Source of the DNA: Petunia secreta
Taxonomy: Eukaryota; Streptophyta; Magnoliopsida; Solanales; Solanaceae
Reading direction: 5' to 3'
Assembly (NCBI GenBank): GCA_029990175.1
Contig: JARKIP010000188.1
Coordinates: 372,001 to 436,000 of the forward strand
DNA: 64,000 bases
The notes below the pieces were generated by a model. It was not told the DNA's origin. It saw nothing but the letters and a program-made list of their open reading frames with translations, and did no database searches. Of this stretch, positions 23,086-36,495 are shown piece after piece (the stretch's first letter is position 1; every line of letters starts with the position of its first letter). The position numbers were made by a program, and so were the translations under genes.

Positions 23086-24339
23086 AACACTTGCAATTGA
23101 CCACTTCGATAACTAAAAAATGTAACAAATCATATCCAAACTGAATGAAAGAGCAAGAAAATATATTGCACACCCCTAGCAAACACTAAAAAGAAAAATT
23201 GTACATACAAAACGGACACACAATTCATTAACAAAAAATATAAAGAATTATAAGGATACACCTTATAAGATCAGTTTTGCTTGCACATATACATACATCT
23301 TAAAACAAAAAACACTATTATGACAAACTAATCATCATAATTAACATTCCAAAAATATTAAAATAGTACTGTCAATCATTCATAAATATACGACATGTTC
23401 AATTGTTTCTAACACCAAATGGTACACCAAGCTCTCATTCACAGGTCAAATTATTATGTTCATGACAATCCTTTCCTACCATCTCCAGAGGGGTCTCATA
23501 GCCATCAGTTGCCTTGGAGCTAGCATGACACCACAGATTGGTAGCCAAGTCAATCCGATACTGCCTAAGCTGGGTGAACTTATACTTTGAAACATTCTTC
23601 CCATCCATCAACAAATCAGCAAACTTAATCACAAAAACACCACAATCAACACTGCAAAAGATTAAACACAAAACCTGAATATGAATAATGAAAATAGAAC
23701 AAAGAACAAAATCAAAGAGAAAATAATCAACTAATTTAAAAAATCCAAGTCAAAGAATGCATACGTGTTGGCCTGCTTAGGGCATTTTGGCCACACACAC
23801 TTCAACGGCTCATACACCGATCCGTATAATGGTCGATACCTATAGAATTCAATAAATTCAAGCAATGATGGAATCATCCTAGAATAGTTATCCACATGCA
23901 CCATCACCTTCGGGTCATTTTTGTCATAAACAGAGTCATAGCTTTCAAGAACTTGCTCATTCAAATAGAAAACTCCAAGGATATAATGGATAACTGCAGT
24001 CTTTTCATCACCCAACCGAATCGGGAACAACACACGATCAACAAGCTCCCAAGACATCCCACCCCTAACCTCTTTCGCATATATAGTGTCAATAAAAAGT
24101 TCATAGTTTGGATCAGCTCCCCAATTAAAATTTACTTCATTTTTAAAAGTTCAGCATGTTTCCATAAACCAACGATCAAAGAAAAGTGTCGTGCTAGAAA
24201 ATTTCAATTGACCATCAAAAGGATGGTACAAACACCTTTTCTTCAAATAATACAGACAAACTTCAACATGATGCACAAATAAACACAAATAAAAGAATGA
24301 ACATTTACAATATGTATTCTTACATTCATTTGCATAACC

Positions 24340-24505
24340 CAGTATGCAAGTCTTGGCTATTGCCAAGACTTCAAGGCCTAATGAAATAGGCAATGCTTAT
24401 TTCCAACAGTTTAAGCTCCGGTGGAATTAGCTCCTTACAGAGATTTTTGGCTATTGCCAACACTTCAAGCCCTGTAGTAATGACCAATTTGGAGAGAAAA
24501 TCTCT
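24340..24505. repeat. Palindromic repeats in an intron of gene B
   Basis: Three units, including AAGTCTTGGCTATTGCCAAG at 24350-24369 and TTGGCTATTGCCAACACTTC near 24447. They interrupt the region between the protease exons. Confidence 0.75.
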
Positions 24506-25249
24506 GCAAGTTGGAAACTAATCTACTATATAGCACAAGAAAAATAAAAACAAGATTGAATGAAGGTTACGAATATCATCAGTGAGGGTCCTCTTATCAC
24601 TCAAAATCTCAAGAAACTAAGTTCTGGTAAAAATGGAAGCACTAACCAAGTAATCAGCATTGGGCAAAACATCCTCGCCATCAGCATAAACAGTTCGATC
24701 AGCCCTGCATGAAGCATAGAACGTAAAGCAAACTACTAATAATATATAGACATAACAACTATTACAATACAACGCACACAAACAACAAATAAATACAAGA
24801 AGAAAGAACTCAATCAAACGTACACTCTCTTGGAGAATTCCAGAACAAAAAGATCGTTTGGATTGATGAAGGTTTTGAAATTTGGCACATGTGGAAGAAT
24901 ACCAGCATTATGGAATGGGCATCGACGTCTGTAATGAAATTTCCAATCACTAGCCGCCTTACCACGATTGCGACCATAACCTTAAAAAGGAGATAACAAA
25001 GCTCAGCTAGGCTGTGGAACCCTTCTTGGTCTTCCCTGGTCATCCAGATCACCTACAGCCGGAGCATCCTTCACCACCCGTGACTCATTAATATCGTCAA
25101 GGCCTGCATCGTCAGCCTTTCTCTTCCCACATGCTTTTGTTCTCAAAGAAGCAAGTGAAACATCTGGACTACCAGCTTCACCAACATCCTATAAAAAAAA
25201 AAAAAAAAAAAATAAGAATGTGACTTTAATAGAAGAAGGAAGCTCTATT

Positions 25250-25410
25250 CTATGCAGATCTTGGCATAAACAAGACTTTAACCTCTGGAGCAAGGATCTC
25301 TGGAGCAAGGGTCTCTGCAAGTCTTGGCTATAGCCACGAGTTTAAGCTCAAATGGGAGTCAGCTTGCAGAGAATGTCTCTGCATGGCCAAGACTTTAAAC
25401 TGTGCCCACG
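25250..25410. repeat. Palindromic repeats in a second intron of gene B
   Basis: Degenerate units such as TCTTGGCTATAGCCACGAG near 25324, with TTTAAGCTC spacers, lie between two coding exons of the middle region. Confidence 0.65.
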
Positions 25411-27417
25411 TACAAAATGATTTAAACAAAAAAATAGTTGCACAACAAATCACACTTACCAATGCCTCTCGCTCCGCAGCAACAGGTGTTAAGAAAGGGT
25501 CGCCATGAAGATTCAAATCTAAGAGCACGTTGCTAATTGTAGCACTAGCTGAGTCAATCGATCCTGCAACACCAACATCTCCTGTTGCTGGACAACCATG
25601 CTCTTCACGCTCACATTCTTTTTCAGTCACGACAACTTGAACAATAACAGCAGCATATGCTCCTTCACCATCATCCACTTGTACATCTCCAACTATAAGA
25701 GCTTTATCAGCAAGATCACTCAGCCGTCCAACACTAACCAATACATCCATCTTAGGCTCATCAACAACTGGGATTGTTTGCTTGAATGCACACTCATCAG
25801 AAACCACACCTTCAATCGGCTAATATACCCTACTCACATCGTCACCACCACCACTACCAACTATTTGCCTCTCTTCATTGTTCCCAATATCCTACAACAT
25901 GTCATCATATTCAATAAGGTCCCTATCCTGAGCATCAACGTCTCTCTCTACGCTCCTATCAACATCCATTCGCTGAAAAGGCTGCTCTTCCTCTGGCCTA
26001 ACCAACGTACCTTCACCTGTGCCACCCATAGACAGTCCACCAGATGCAAACACAATTTCCCTGCCAATATTCCGATTGGACACAGGAGATGAAACATTAG
26101 GAGTCCGACGACGAGGTAGGCTATGTACTCCAGACGATCCACCATCTCTCTCTTTCTTAAGAAAATCCACAAGCTCACCAACCTGTTGCTTAATCAAAAC
26201 CTGCTCATCCAAAATAGCATCTAAAGACTTTTTCCAACTCTTCTCCATTTTCTGCACAAAAAGACAAATATGTAAAGCCATCAACACATATAGGAAACAA
26301 ATTGTTTCGTTTTGAAATGAATTGAACAGGCAACAAAGACCTACATCAAGACGCTTGTTCAAAGCATCATAATGATCTCTATCACCAACAGAAACAAAGG
26401 AAGTGCATGGAACATCCCTCTTTTGCAGCTCATCCACAAGAGTGAAAGGCTCAACAAGAGCTTTAGCTTTCTATCAAGTAAAAAAATAAAATAGAACAAA
26501 TATAAAAATAGAAAGCACTTACAAATCACAAACTTAAAAGTAAAAAATCACAACGCTTACTGATTTAAATTCTTCGGCAGAAACAACGATACCACAAATT
26601 CGTACTGAAGGCTACCGCAACTCCTGTAACGGATCATCAGAGGATGCTCTCTTTTAGAATTTATAGACACAAAGGAAAGCTTGTATACAGGAAAAATATC
26701 CCAACCCCAAATAATAAAAGTAAACGGGAATCCGTTAAGCTGATACGACGAATCTGGACATTTACTACCATTAGCAAACACATTCTTCAAAGAATTAGAA
26801 GTTTCATCATAGGCTAGCGAGCCCCATGCCAACTTACAACAAATGTTGATATCCTCAATCAACCTAACATAGTTGGTTTAAACAACTTTAGAAGGCCTAC
26901 CACCTAATAACACACGGCCTACACTGTATAACTCAGCAAGCTGTACCGGATCATTCTCATTAGACCAAACTGTCCTCTTCCCTTCCACCAATATATCCTC
27001 CAAATCAGCCATCAATATCCCCTTTCTTGGATACTCTTCATCTCCACCAAAATAATCCCTAATCAGCCGAGTACCATCTCCCTTAAATAGATGCTTCGAC
27101 ATCAACCCTATCAATAGCAGAAGTCCGCAAACTAGTAACAACACCAAAGATATCGAGATCAAACTCAATATGATTTCCATTGCATCTCGCCTCTTGCACT
27201 CAACTTCAGACAATAGCATACAGTGCAAAAAATTACCTGATAGGCCTTTCATATCTATCTCCATAAACTTCCCAAACATACCTCTTTTTAATTCTAAAAG
27301 CTGTTGAGGATTTAAATCTTTCTTTATAATATCCTGGAAGTTAGGTTTCCCTCTCCAGCATGGTTGCACATTATACCAATTGCCATAATCAATATAAAGT
27401 TTCCCGGTGCCAGCCAT

Positions 27418-29226
27418 TTTGTATAAAATCTACATAACAAACAAGATACACATGAATCAACCTTCAAAATCAAGCAAAATCATATTGTTAAATATCAATT
27501 CACAAAGACAAAACAAAAAAAAAAAATTACAAAAATCACTTAAATTATTAATTTAAATCCACATAAAACAACACTTTAAATGCAAGGCATAATTAAAAAA
27601 TCTCCACAAATCTTGCATGCAGGCAAGATTTTCAAACCTAAATCAACAACACGCGAGATTTAACTAAAAATAAACCAAGACTTGAAAGTCTGGTGCAAGG
27701 TCAACTTAACAAACATCTACAGGTATTGCATATAGGGAATACTTTCAAGCCTAACTAAACTAAACACCACATATTCAATAAACCATCACTTAAGCACTCA
27801 TGCAACACAAACTCAGAAAATATCTACAAGTATTGGCTATAGGCAAGACTTTTACGGTTAATTAAACAAACACCATTTCAAATAAAGAAACACACAAAAT
27901 ACACCAAAAAATAGTCATACATGAAAATAAATCAACATATTACACCAATAAACACTTGAGAATTCAACATATTTTCTAATTTTTACCCAAAAAAAAGACA
28001 AAACTTAAACTATAAATAGCATCTTCCATACAAAAACAACAAATACACACTCAAATTCAACATAAATAATAAATTTAACACAAGACACACTGTAAACCCT
28101 AAATAAACTTCATAAAAACGAAAATAACAGAATCAAAAAAACTTACAAAACAAAGTGAGCCTTGTAAACAGTTGAAAATTCAAGAACTTTTTGTACTAAC
28201 TTCACTTAAGTTTTCGTTCAAACAAATAGTAATAGCCTAATAGGAGAGAAAAGCTGTAATGATTTTGATTTGATATGACAAGCACATTGGTGAAGAAGGA
28301 AAAGAGAGAGAGAGAAAATATTTTTTGGGAGATTGGGAAATGAAAAGTCGCTTGGTGTTTAAATATAATTAAATAAAAAAAACTTTAAAAAGATCGTCAC
28401 GTCGGTTTAATAACCGATGCCAAATATTTTTATAAGTCAAATGTCATAGGAAAAGCTATTTATAATATAAACTAAAGTCTTGGCAATTGCCAAGACTTTA
28501 CACTCAAACTAGTCACCACTTACAAAGTATTGTCAATGGGCAAGACTTCCTACCAACTACTACAAGCTTTACAATTTTTAAAGTAATAATAAGTCAAAAA
28601 ATAATAATACTACAAAATTAGAATAAACTTGTAAATAACAGTTATTTATAAAATTTTCAAATGCTACCTTCACAAATTAGAAATATTTTTAAACATCAAA
28701 CGTGATTGGAAATTTGATATTATCAATAAACTGAACTCTTGGCAATAGCCAAAACTTTACAATCATACAGATAACCAATTCAATTTAACTTGATGCAAAG
28801 TCTTGGCAAAAAGGTAAGACTTCCTACCAGAACTTATAGATAGACTTTAATATTATACATAATTAACTTGTCTTGAAGTCTTGGCATAGGCAATACTATT
28901 GACAACTAAATTGCCCCAAACTCTTGGCAAAACATTACCAACACTATCATCCACGAATTATTTATCAATTTTAAATTAATTAAATAATATTAAATTTGGA
29001 ATGAATTAACTAGAATTCAAGTCTTGCCCATTGGAAAGACTTTCCATCTAATCCCTTCACCCCAAAAGAACTAAAATGTCTTGAAGTCATGTAATTGCCA
29101 ACACTTCCACTCATCAAATTCATAACAATACCAACCTTTAAAATAACAAAAATATCAAACATCCAAGTGTACTTGTTTACATAAACATAACAAACAAAGT
29201 AAATAGGAAACACAAGTCACTAAAAA
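27418..29226. repeat. Spacer between gene B and gene A, scattered palindromic repeats
   Basis: This non-coding spacer is the presumed promoter and leader of gene B. About a dozen units occur at 27600-27860 and 28474-29110. One is a perfect 28-bp palindrome at 28473-28500 (TAAAGTCTTGGCAA followed by its exact complement). A purine-rich GAGAGAGAGA stretch lies near 28303. No other gene is seen. Confidence 0.7.
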
Positions 29227-31024
29227 CTACTCAGCAGCTTTCTCTAACTCTTTTGCAGTATTAAAAGTGTCATTTGGGCTACTACAAGATAGATCACACA
29301 TATCATCTTGCGACGGGGGTAACAAACGAAAATTTGAAAATTCATCGCCTACATCATATTTTTGCCTCTTCCTGCCACCTTCATCAGAACATATTAGTTG
29401 ACTTATAAAATCATCCACTGCATCTAAATGTACATGATCATGATCAGAAGATTCAATATCCATTACCTGCAAAATTCAAAAAAACAACAATGACAACACA
29501 TAAAAAGAAAACAATGAAACAATAATAAAAAGACCATATACAGACATACTTCTTTGCCAGTCAGTATTTTAACATCTTCTGGTTGGGAAAAGATATTAAT
29601 CTCTCCACTTTGTAGTTTAGCAAGAATAAGAGAAGCAGTTTCTACGACTACTTTACCACCTTTTCCATGATAGCCTTTTATACCAACAACAATGCCTGGT
29701 GCGGCCAATTTTGCAACTCCCACATTACTTGCATTCATTGCAGTATACTCAGAATCCCTTTTGTATACACCACCTTCAAAACCTTTGATAAACATAGCAA
29801 CATGCTCCAAGACCGAGTCGACCTTAGAATCCAGACACTAAAGAAAAATAAACTGAACTCATATAAATTAATATTCAACGGACACAATCAGAAAATTGAT
29901 ATTATGAAAAAAATAGGAAACATATATTACTGTTACGCGTGACACCATAGTAGAGAAATCATCATCTAAACGCTTGTTTAGCTTATCAATTACGCGTTGC
30001 ACAAGATTTACACAGAATTAATAAAAGTTGATTGGACTTTAATAAAAAATACAAGAAACTCTTACTTACATCAACCACCAAATTCACTAAACCCAAGGGA
30101 AAATTTGCACAACTAGCAGCACCAACTTCACATAAAAACTGCAACTGAAATGGCAAATGCTTCCTCTCTTCATCAGTAGCAACAAGTGGCTCCATCTTAA
30201 ACGAATAAAACACCTAAGTCCAAAACACATAAAAAAAATATTAGATACATATCAAAAATAAGAAAATCAAAACAAACACAACGAGTATGAAATTACAGAA
30301 AACGCATGGAAGTACTTCTCAACAAGAGTTGAGAACCGAGGTTGCCTCAAATTACACCAAGAAAGCATCCATGGAATAGCCCGAGGCTTAGCATCTGCAT
30401 ATGCTCAAAATGCAGGGAACACTTCCAACACCCACACATTGAACGCAAAGGGAAACCCGATTAAGCAATACCATTTTTGATTTTTCTGAGGCTCTGACTT
30501 AATTTGTTGAAGACAATTTCTAAGAGAACTAACCAACCACTTGAAACCCAAAGTACTCGAAGGGTAACTGTAACGAAGCTCATCATCATCAATCACTTTC
30601 ATAAAGTTACTACTCACCTCACAATCCTCAGGCCGACCCAATAAAACCTTCTCAACAATATAAACTTCAGCAAGTTTAATGGCATCACTATCATTGTCCC
30701 AAAAAGGCTGCAAATGACTACATGGATCAGTGCTAAGAAACCTCTTCAGATCAGACAATTTGATTGCGTAATAGCTTGGGAAATAACGATTTAAAAGACT
30801 ATTTGGCAGAGAAGATACAACACTAAAACCTCCCGAACAAATACCTACACCTGCAATCAAGCTAAAGCCCTCCAAGTCAAATACACATTGATGCCCACAC
30901 GCTCTAAACCTAATAACCATATCATCAGCACAATAAGTCTTTGAAAGCATCATGCAATGCACGACATTCTAAGAAAAATTCACATCACCCAACTCCATGA
31001 ATTTGACGAAAACTCTACTTTTCA
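29227..31024 (-). pseudogene. Protease-less DUF1985 gene of the MULE (gene A), 3' part
   Basis: Segments at 30962-30400 resemble the DUF1985 part of gene B: VHCMMLSKTY, VFDLEGFSLIAGVGI, LAEVYIVEKVLLGRPED and YCLIGFPFAFNVWVLEVFP. Later exons (about 30213-30070, 30005-29935, 29840-29560 and 29465-29227) give a basic/acidic tail with a GGRKRQKYD nuclear-signal-like stretch and end at a stop at 29227. No C48 protease motif follows before the spacer. The 5' exons lie 17 kb away at 48274-48569 because an LTR element is inserted in this exon. There is also a stop near 30973. Function is unknown; DUF1985 proteins are mostly known as partners of ULP domains in plant transposons. Confidence 0.7.
31020..31024. 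repeat. Target site duplication TTTCA, left copy
   Basis: TTTCA before TGACACGACCC is matched by TTTCA at 48274-48278, after the other end of the outer LTR element. Confidence 0.85.
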
Positions 31025-33457
31025 TGACACGACCCAAATTTCTAGCTAGGCCGTGCGGGCACCCGACATCCTCCCCTTGACCCGTCGGGCGAACCCTTAC
31101 CAACTGCATTAGGAAAATAAATATAAATTCAACTCTTAAATAAGAATAAGACTTAGAAAAAGCAAAGCCATACTGATACCTCTAAGTTGTACTACTACCC
31201 AACATATTAGGTTTAGGGCTATCCAAACTAGACATCTAAGAGTACAAAAGAATACCAACGCCTCCTGAAGGGAGAAATATAACTGGAATAATAAACATAA
31301 AACTGGTGGCCATCCGGAATAAAGTTTGCTCACCCTGATAGCTGAAATTGTCTTTGATCCTTAACAACGTGGCGAACTCAATCCTGGAGCGAACCTGTCG
31401 AAAGGAAATAAATAGACAAGAAACAAATAACAAACAAGGGTGAGTCAAAAGGACTCAATAAGTGGAGACTGGCTAGCCACCTCAAAGAAGCAAATATGCT
31501 AGCCAGGGAGAAGAAAAGCAAATAAACCAAATTCATCTTATTTAAACTATAAAAAGGCAGAGCCAAATAATAACTTGATACACGTACGGAACCGTAAACT
31601 TATAAATAACCAGGTACATAAGATAGCCAGAACATATAGGTATCCCGAGCATATCAACAATTAGAAATACATCTTATTATATGTAAATATTGTTGCAGCG
31701 TGCAACCCGATCCATATACTTATACTGTTGCGGCTTGCAACCCGATCCATATATTGATACTGTTGCGGCGTGAAATAAAATGAAATAAATGCAGTATGAT
31801 GAAATGGGGTCACATGTGCCAAATGAATGGAGCGGAATCATCCTACTCCAAGGCGGAATCCTCCTACCCTCAATATGATGTAAGGAGCGGAATCCTCTTG
31901 CTCCTAGAGCGAAATCCTCCTACCCTCAATATGATGCAAGGAGCGGAATCCTCCTGCCCTCAATATGATACAAGGAGCGGAATCCTCCTGCTCCTAGGGC
32001 GGAATGTTCCTACCCTCAATATGATGCAAGGAGCGGAATCCTCCGGCTCCTGGGGCGGAATACTCCTGCATCCGAGATAATATAAAGCTGAGGCGGAATA
32101 CTCCTGCACTCAATATGATTCAAGGATGATTGAATAATAACCTTTACCAGCGCAGGACCCTCATCGACATCCGGGAAGTACATATCAAGTTCACAGCTAG
32201 AGTACAATGCTTTTATGCTCAATTTAATACCAACAAGAAGGCATAACAAATAATATATAGTGTACATTCAAAACTAAGGTGTAGTAAGTACGCCAATCGG
32301 CAGCTACACATGTAAGGAACACGTGGTAGAATATCCACAAGGCCAAAGGCCACCAAAGAAATGGATATAATCACTTACCTTGTTCCAAAGCTAGCACTGC
32401 TACTCAATAACCGCTTTGTCCTTTGGATTCATTTCTAAACAATCCCACTCTATTCAATAAGCAAAAAAATATATCAAATAAGGCAAAAGGCTTCATTCCT
32501 TATGTTTTAGAACAATCCGGGTAGGAACCCGACACCTGATTTGCAAACGCAATACGCAATCCAGGCCTACATACATGGTTTAAAATCACATAACCAGACC
32601 CTAAATAAATTATATTTATGGGTTGCTCATAACCTCCCGAGTACGAATATATAATCAATTCTATTATCGGGGTTCAATTAACCCTTGAAACTATCAATTT
32701 AACTTATTAGACTACCGCAATTTCTACGATTAAAATATATTCAACACACGTAATAAACTGTAATAATAGATTAATATCATTACCTGAATGATTCAGGGTG
32801 AAAATTCTATCTTTTCCTTCTCCTTTTCTATTTTCTGGCATTTTTTTCCTCAGCATTGTCTCAGTTTCTCATTATTTTTGTTTCTGATCGTACTTCAAGC
32901 TTAAGCTTCCACCGCCTTTCCATTTCCTCTTATTATTATTTTTTTAATCTTTCTTTTTTTTTTTTTGAAAACTTTCCCTCGTGACAAAAATTAAAATGGA
33001 ACCCTATGAAATTCGAAATAATTCCAAATTTTGCATACAAGTTATACAAAATTTATGAGACGTACTCGTTAAGGCAGATCTCAAATCGGATTCCTGAAAC
33101 TCAGATGCGAATTTAACGGAAAAGATCAAATTATAAATTTTCAGAATTTTAGCGGAAACTATCCAAACGACCTCAAAATTCACTTCCCAAAGTTCACACA
33201 AGTTACAAATAATTATACAAAACTAACAACGGTTTCAGATTTCGAATCGCATCTCATTCGCCAAAATCGAGCTCGAAAACCTCTTTTTAAGATTTACCGA
33301 CAACGACAACTGAAATCTTCTTCCGATACCTACCAAACGAAGTCTGATTTAGTTCAAATTTTACAGACAGGTCCTGATGGACCTTACGAAGATTTTAAAA
33401 ATATCGGCACGACAATCGGAGTCTTAACTCCCAAAACGACTATCTAAGGTCGTTTCA
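31025..33457 (-). repeat. 3' LTR of the outer element
   Basis: 2433 bp, TGACACGACCC..GTCGTTTCA (on the minus strand TGAAACGA..TCGTGTCA). It carries 35-bp repeats at about 31689-31775 and CCTCC hairpin units at about 31825-32110. The matching 5' LTR is about 390 bp shorter because of two internal deletions. Confidence 0.87.
31689..32110. repeat. 35-bp repeats and CCTCC hairpin array of the outer 3' LTR
   Basis: Two to three 35-bp units come first, then about ten hairpin units with GGAGCGGAATCCTC and GGGCGGAAT cores. The minus-strand TACTCC variant of the core appears near 32060 and 32090. Confidence 0.8.
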
Positions 33458-33471
33458 TTCTCCTTCACTTA
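33458..33471 (-). other. Polypurine tract of the outer element
   Basis: On the minus strand TAAGTGAAGGAGAA directly precedes the 3' LTR. It primes plus-strand cDNA synthesis. Confidence 0.75.
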
Positions 33472-35039
33472 GTCTTTCGTTCGTCCTTGAGTGAGCTTGA
33501 GTCTACAACAAAATTCACACAGATATCAAGAGAATTTGCACAAACTTCATGAACTATTCTACGGACATTGTCTCATGATTGCAGAATCACACCGAACTCT
33601 TGGAATAAAACATATATGGATAATATGATAATACCATTGCCCATCTTATTCGGACTAAGCTGACACTTCCTTGATCACGAGAGGTGAGTTTCGACATTTT
33701 TGGAACAAAGATACACGGAACTCTGGATGGATTAATATGATTCCGCCGACGAGTCACCTCGTCAATATACTTTTTAATATAGAACATGTCGATGAAACTA
33801 AGAATTAGCTTACACTTCATACATGCCTTGGAGATTTAATATTAGCATTCATTATTGGAGGAAGACTCCTCCACTTAGAGCGTAAACTCATACACCTAAT
33901 TTGAATAGGAATAGACATCCTCGCACAGTCTGCTGGACTAAGAAAGACTTAGCTAAAAACATAACGCAGCTCAGACCTGAGCTACCAAATTACCCTCTCG
34001 AGTCGCGAAACAGCTGCAACTCTCGAGTTCACAACTCCATACCTTTTTCATAAGTACCACTATCTGATGGATCAATTCAGGGGTCAAATGACGCCTCTCA
34101 GTACCCTTAGTAGCCTTGAAAAATAACGATGTGCTTATCCGGCTACTTTGACATGCACTCTGGCTCAACACAGGAACATCACAAGCGGCTACTAATCGTC
34201 CAAGCTCACTAGTGTCGGACGAAGAAGAAATGGCAATGGACCGAGGATAGAAATAATTAGAGCTTCAGGAAGCTCATCTTCTTATTTACTTGGCTACAAG
34301 AGCTAGACTACTTATGAATTAGGCTAACCAAAGAATTGCAATTGAATAAATAGACATTAAATGAGCTTCATGGAACAACATCTATGGCAATTTAACCTTC
34401 CTATAAAAAGGAAACTCTGACAATTTACCAGAAAACCCTTTTATAATCGAAACAAGCTCATAGTATAACAAGACTCTACTAGCGTCTTGAACCAAGGAAA
34501 GACACATAGATCAAATATTACTTACTAATCACTTTACATCAGAAGAAACAAGGACACATTCTGATGGTGACGCATAAAAATCCCATCATCCTACCAACAC
34601 AGAATTCCAAGGAAAGAGGTAGATTGACTTGACATAATAGCAGAAGGTTGCACAACAGGATGCCAAGCAGACAATACCGAGACTCACTCCCAAATCTCTC
34701 ATATTTAAACCTAGTAGGGTCTCACGAATGCCAGGAATAAATCATACTAGAAGCTCACCCCTCTACCGCAACCCATTCTTAATAAAAACAACATCCAAGG
34801 AAGCCATAGAAACATGGTAAGATAAATGAATTCCAGATCGATCGGAAGAATCAAATCTTACTCGCATATAATGGAAAAAAAATACATGGGTTTACTATAT
34901 CGGATACCTTAGCATCATGCCAGACTGGCAGTTCAAAGAATTGCATCTACAGCTGAGCTGAGCCACTACCCTGATAATCACTTTCTGAAGAACCACTGCC
35001 ACTACGCTCTCGACCTCTATTGGATGGTGGCATTTATGG
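33472..35039 (-). other. Internal region of the outer element, no pol
   Basis: Short open frames at 33587-33820 and 33971-34171 show no family resemblance, and I see no similarity to the inner element's pol. The sequence at about 34950-35035 resembles the Gly/Arg/Ser-rich linker that follows gag in the inner element (minus-strand MPPSNRGRERSGSGSSE), so similarity stops just after gag. The rest is replacement or heavily decayed sequence. Confidence 0.5.
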
Positions 35040-35415
35040 CTGATTGAGATCTAAATAAAATCCCCTGCAACTGTGCAGGTGCCTGATGACGAGAGAAAGG
35101 ACGACTGCCTACTTGCCGGAGTAAGGGAAAACTCCTCAAAGGATAACCAAACTCACGACGAAGATAACACCTTTTCGCTAGAAATGGAAGCTGGACAAAT
35201 TGTTGATAGCTACAAAGAGAAAAATGAGTCTAATCTTGATGAACTACTCGCGCAGTCTAAGAATCACGCTCTATAAGCTGCGATAACCTGGCAGGTGACC
35301 TCCCACGATAATCAGTACCCTTATCTTGCCACAAGAGGTACCATAGTAACCCACCAGTGCCGTGGGATCTCTTGCTCTCCCACTCTAACTCTTCCCACTC
35401 TAACTTATGGTATGC

Positions 35416-36200
35416 CTAGTACCTCTGAGCAATATCAAAAACAACATCAAATGAGGTCCCAACCTCAATTTCTCGAGCCATCTGGGATCTCAAGGAAGGA
35501 GAAAGGTCACCAATAAATCTTCGAACCTTCTCCGAAGGTTCATGGACTAGTTCTAGTGCATATCTAGCCATCCTAGATAATTCAATCTCATATTCTGAAA
35601 CTGACATGCTACTTTGTCCAATCCACTCAAACTGGCGACACTTTTCATCTCGCTCACTATGCGAAAGAAACTTTTTCATGAAATTACGAGAAAACTCGCA
35701 CCAAGTCAGCTTAGGCAAGCCCCTGCCTAGTTGATTAAAGAGCGGTCCACCAATCCAATACTTTACCCTGGAACTGGAAAGCAGTATAATCAACACCATA
35801 TTGCTCGAGATATCGCGAGCGTATGACATCATTTTATTTTAAAAAATTACACGGGAATTATCTGATGCATGGCTTAAGAATATCAGAAGGTTAAATTAGG
35901 TAAAATAATGCATCCTCTTTGAGCACTCGGCCAGCCAGAAAAATAAGAGGCACAACACATGCTGCCTCTGGAATGTAATTTACTGGGGCAACATCAGGAA
36001 CTTGAACATTAGCTCCTTGCGTCTGAAAATCTACATCTGAGGCGACCTGATGAGCTGCCTAGGGAATAGGAGGTTCTTGCAGTATCTGTGCCGCCAAGAT
36101 TCTCATAAAAGCACCATAGAGAACAAGGGGAACCACAAGGCTCTGCTCCCTTGCCCATCGCGAGCTCGTATAGCTGGGGCCTCCGCAACTGAATCGTCAA
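35416..36200 (-). pseudogene. gag remnant of the outer element
   Basis: The frame at 35832-35416 contains LPKLTWCEFSRNFMKKF and SEKVRRFIGDLSPSLRSQMA, close to LPKLTWSEFSHRFMEKF and SERVRRFIDGLSPYLRSQMA of the inner gag. This is the retrotransposon gag (capsid-type) domain. Upstream sequence at 35840-36200 aligns loosely to the N-terminal part of gag but has stops. The CCHC zinc knuckle of the inner gag is not seen here. Confidence 0.75.
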
Positions 36201-36481
36201 CACTATCCACAACTCTCGGGGTTTGAGTAGCTCTAGCCCCAGGCTAGACTACTTCTTCTTGAGCTCCTACCCTTTGCTGATTTGTCGCACGAGGGTTCAC
36301 AATTACTACGAAAGAATTAACGAAAATATTTTTACATCCCAGACCGATGCACGATTAGAAAAAAAGGAAGAGAAACTTCCTAAATGCCATCATAGCCTCT
36401 CGTACATAAGTACGGACATCTACGTACCCATCAGCGAGACTCTACTAGACACTGTCTTAGTCTGGATAGACTTTTAACCGG

Positions 36482-36493
36482 GCTCTGATACCA
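36482..36493 (-). other. Primer binding site of the outer element
   Basis: The minus strand reads TGGTATCAGAGC, complementary to the initiator tRNA-Met end, two bases from the 5' LTR. Confidence 0.85.
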
Positions 36494-36495
36494 AC

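Larger units (their letters stand above)
23435..27417 (-). pseudogene. DUF1985-ULP1 fusion gene of the MULE (gene B)
   Basis: The ATG at 27417 begins MAGTGKLYIDYGNWYN. A DUF1985-like domain follows (about 27300-26560; motifs GKFMEIDMKGLSGNFLHCML, IEFDLDIFGVVTSLRT, YQLNGFPFTFIIWGWDIFP), then an acidic, helix-prone middle (26440-25465), then a C48/ULP1-like cysteine protease. The protease keeps its catalytic residues: His in AVIHYILGV, Asp in LESYDSVY, Gln in PKQANT and Cys in VDCGVFVIKFAD; the last two join across an intron at 23764-23652. This family removes SUMO-like tags or matures precursors. Damage: a frameshift near 27185 and a second downstream shift, a stop at 26878-26880 and an in-frame TGA near 24150. 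Several introns contain the palindromic repeats. Exon borders other than those given are approximate. Confidence 0.78.

Noticed and set aside
25598..26315. Plus-strand ORFs of 164 and 98 codons
   Set aside because: They are antisense to coding exons of the ULP-like gene and resemble nothing.
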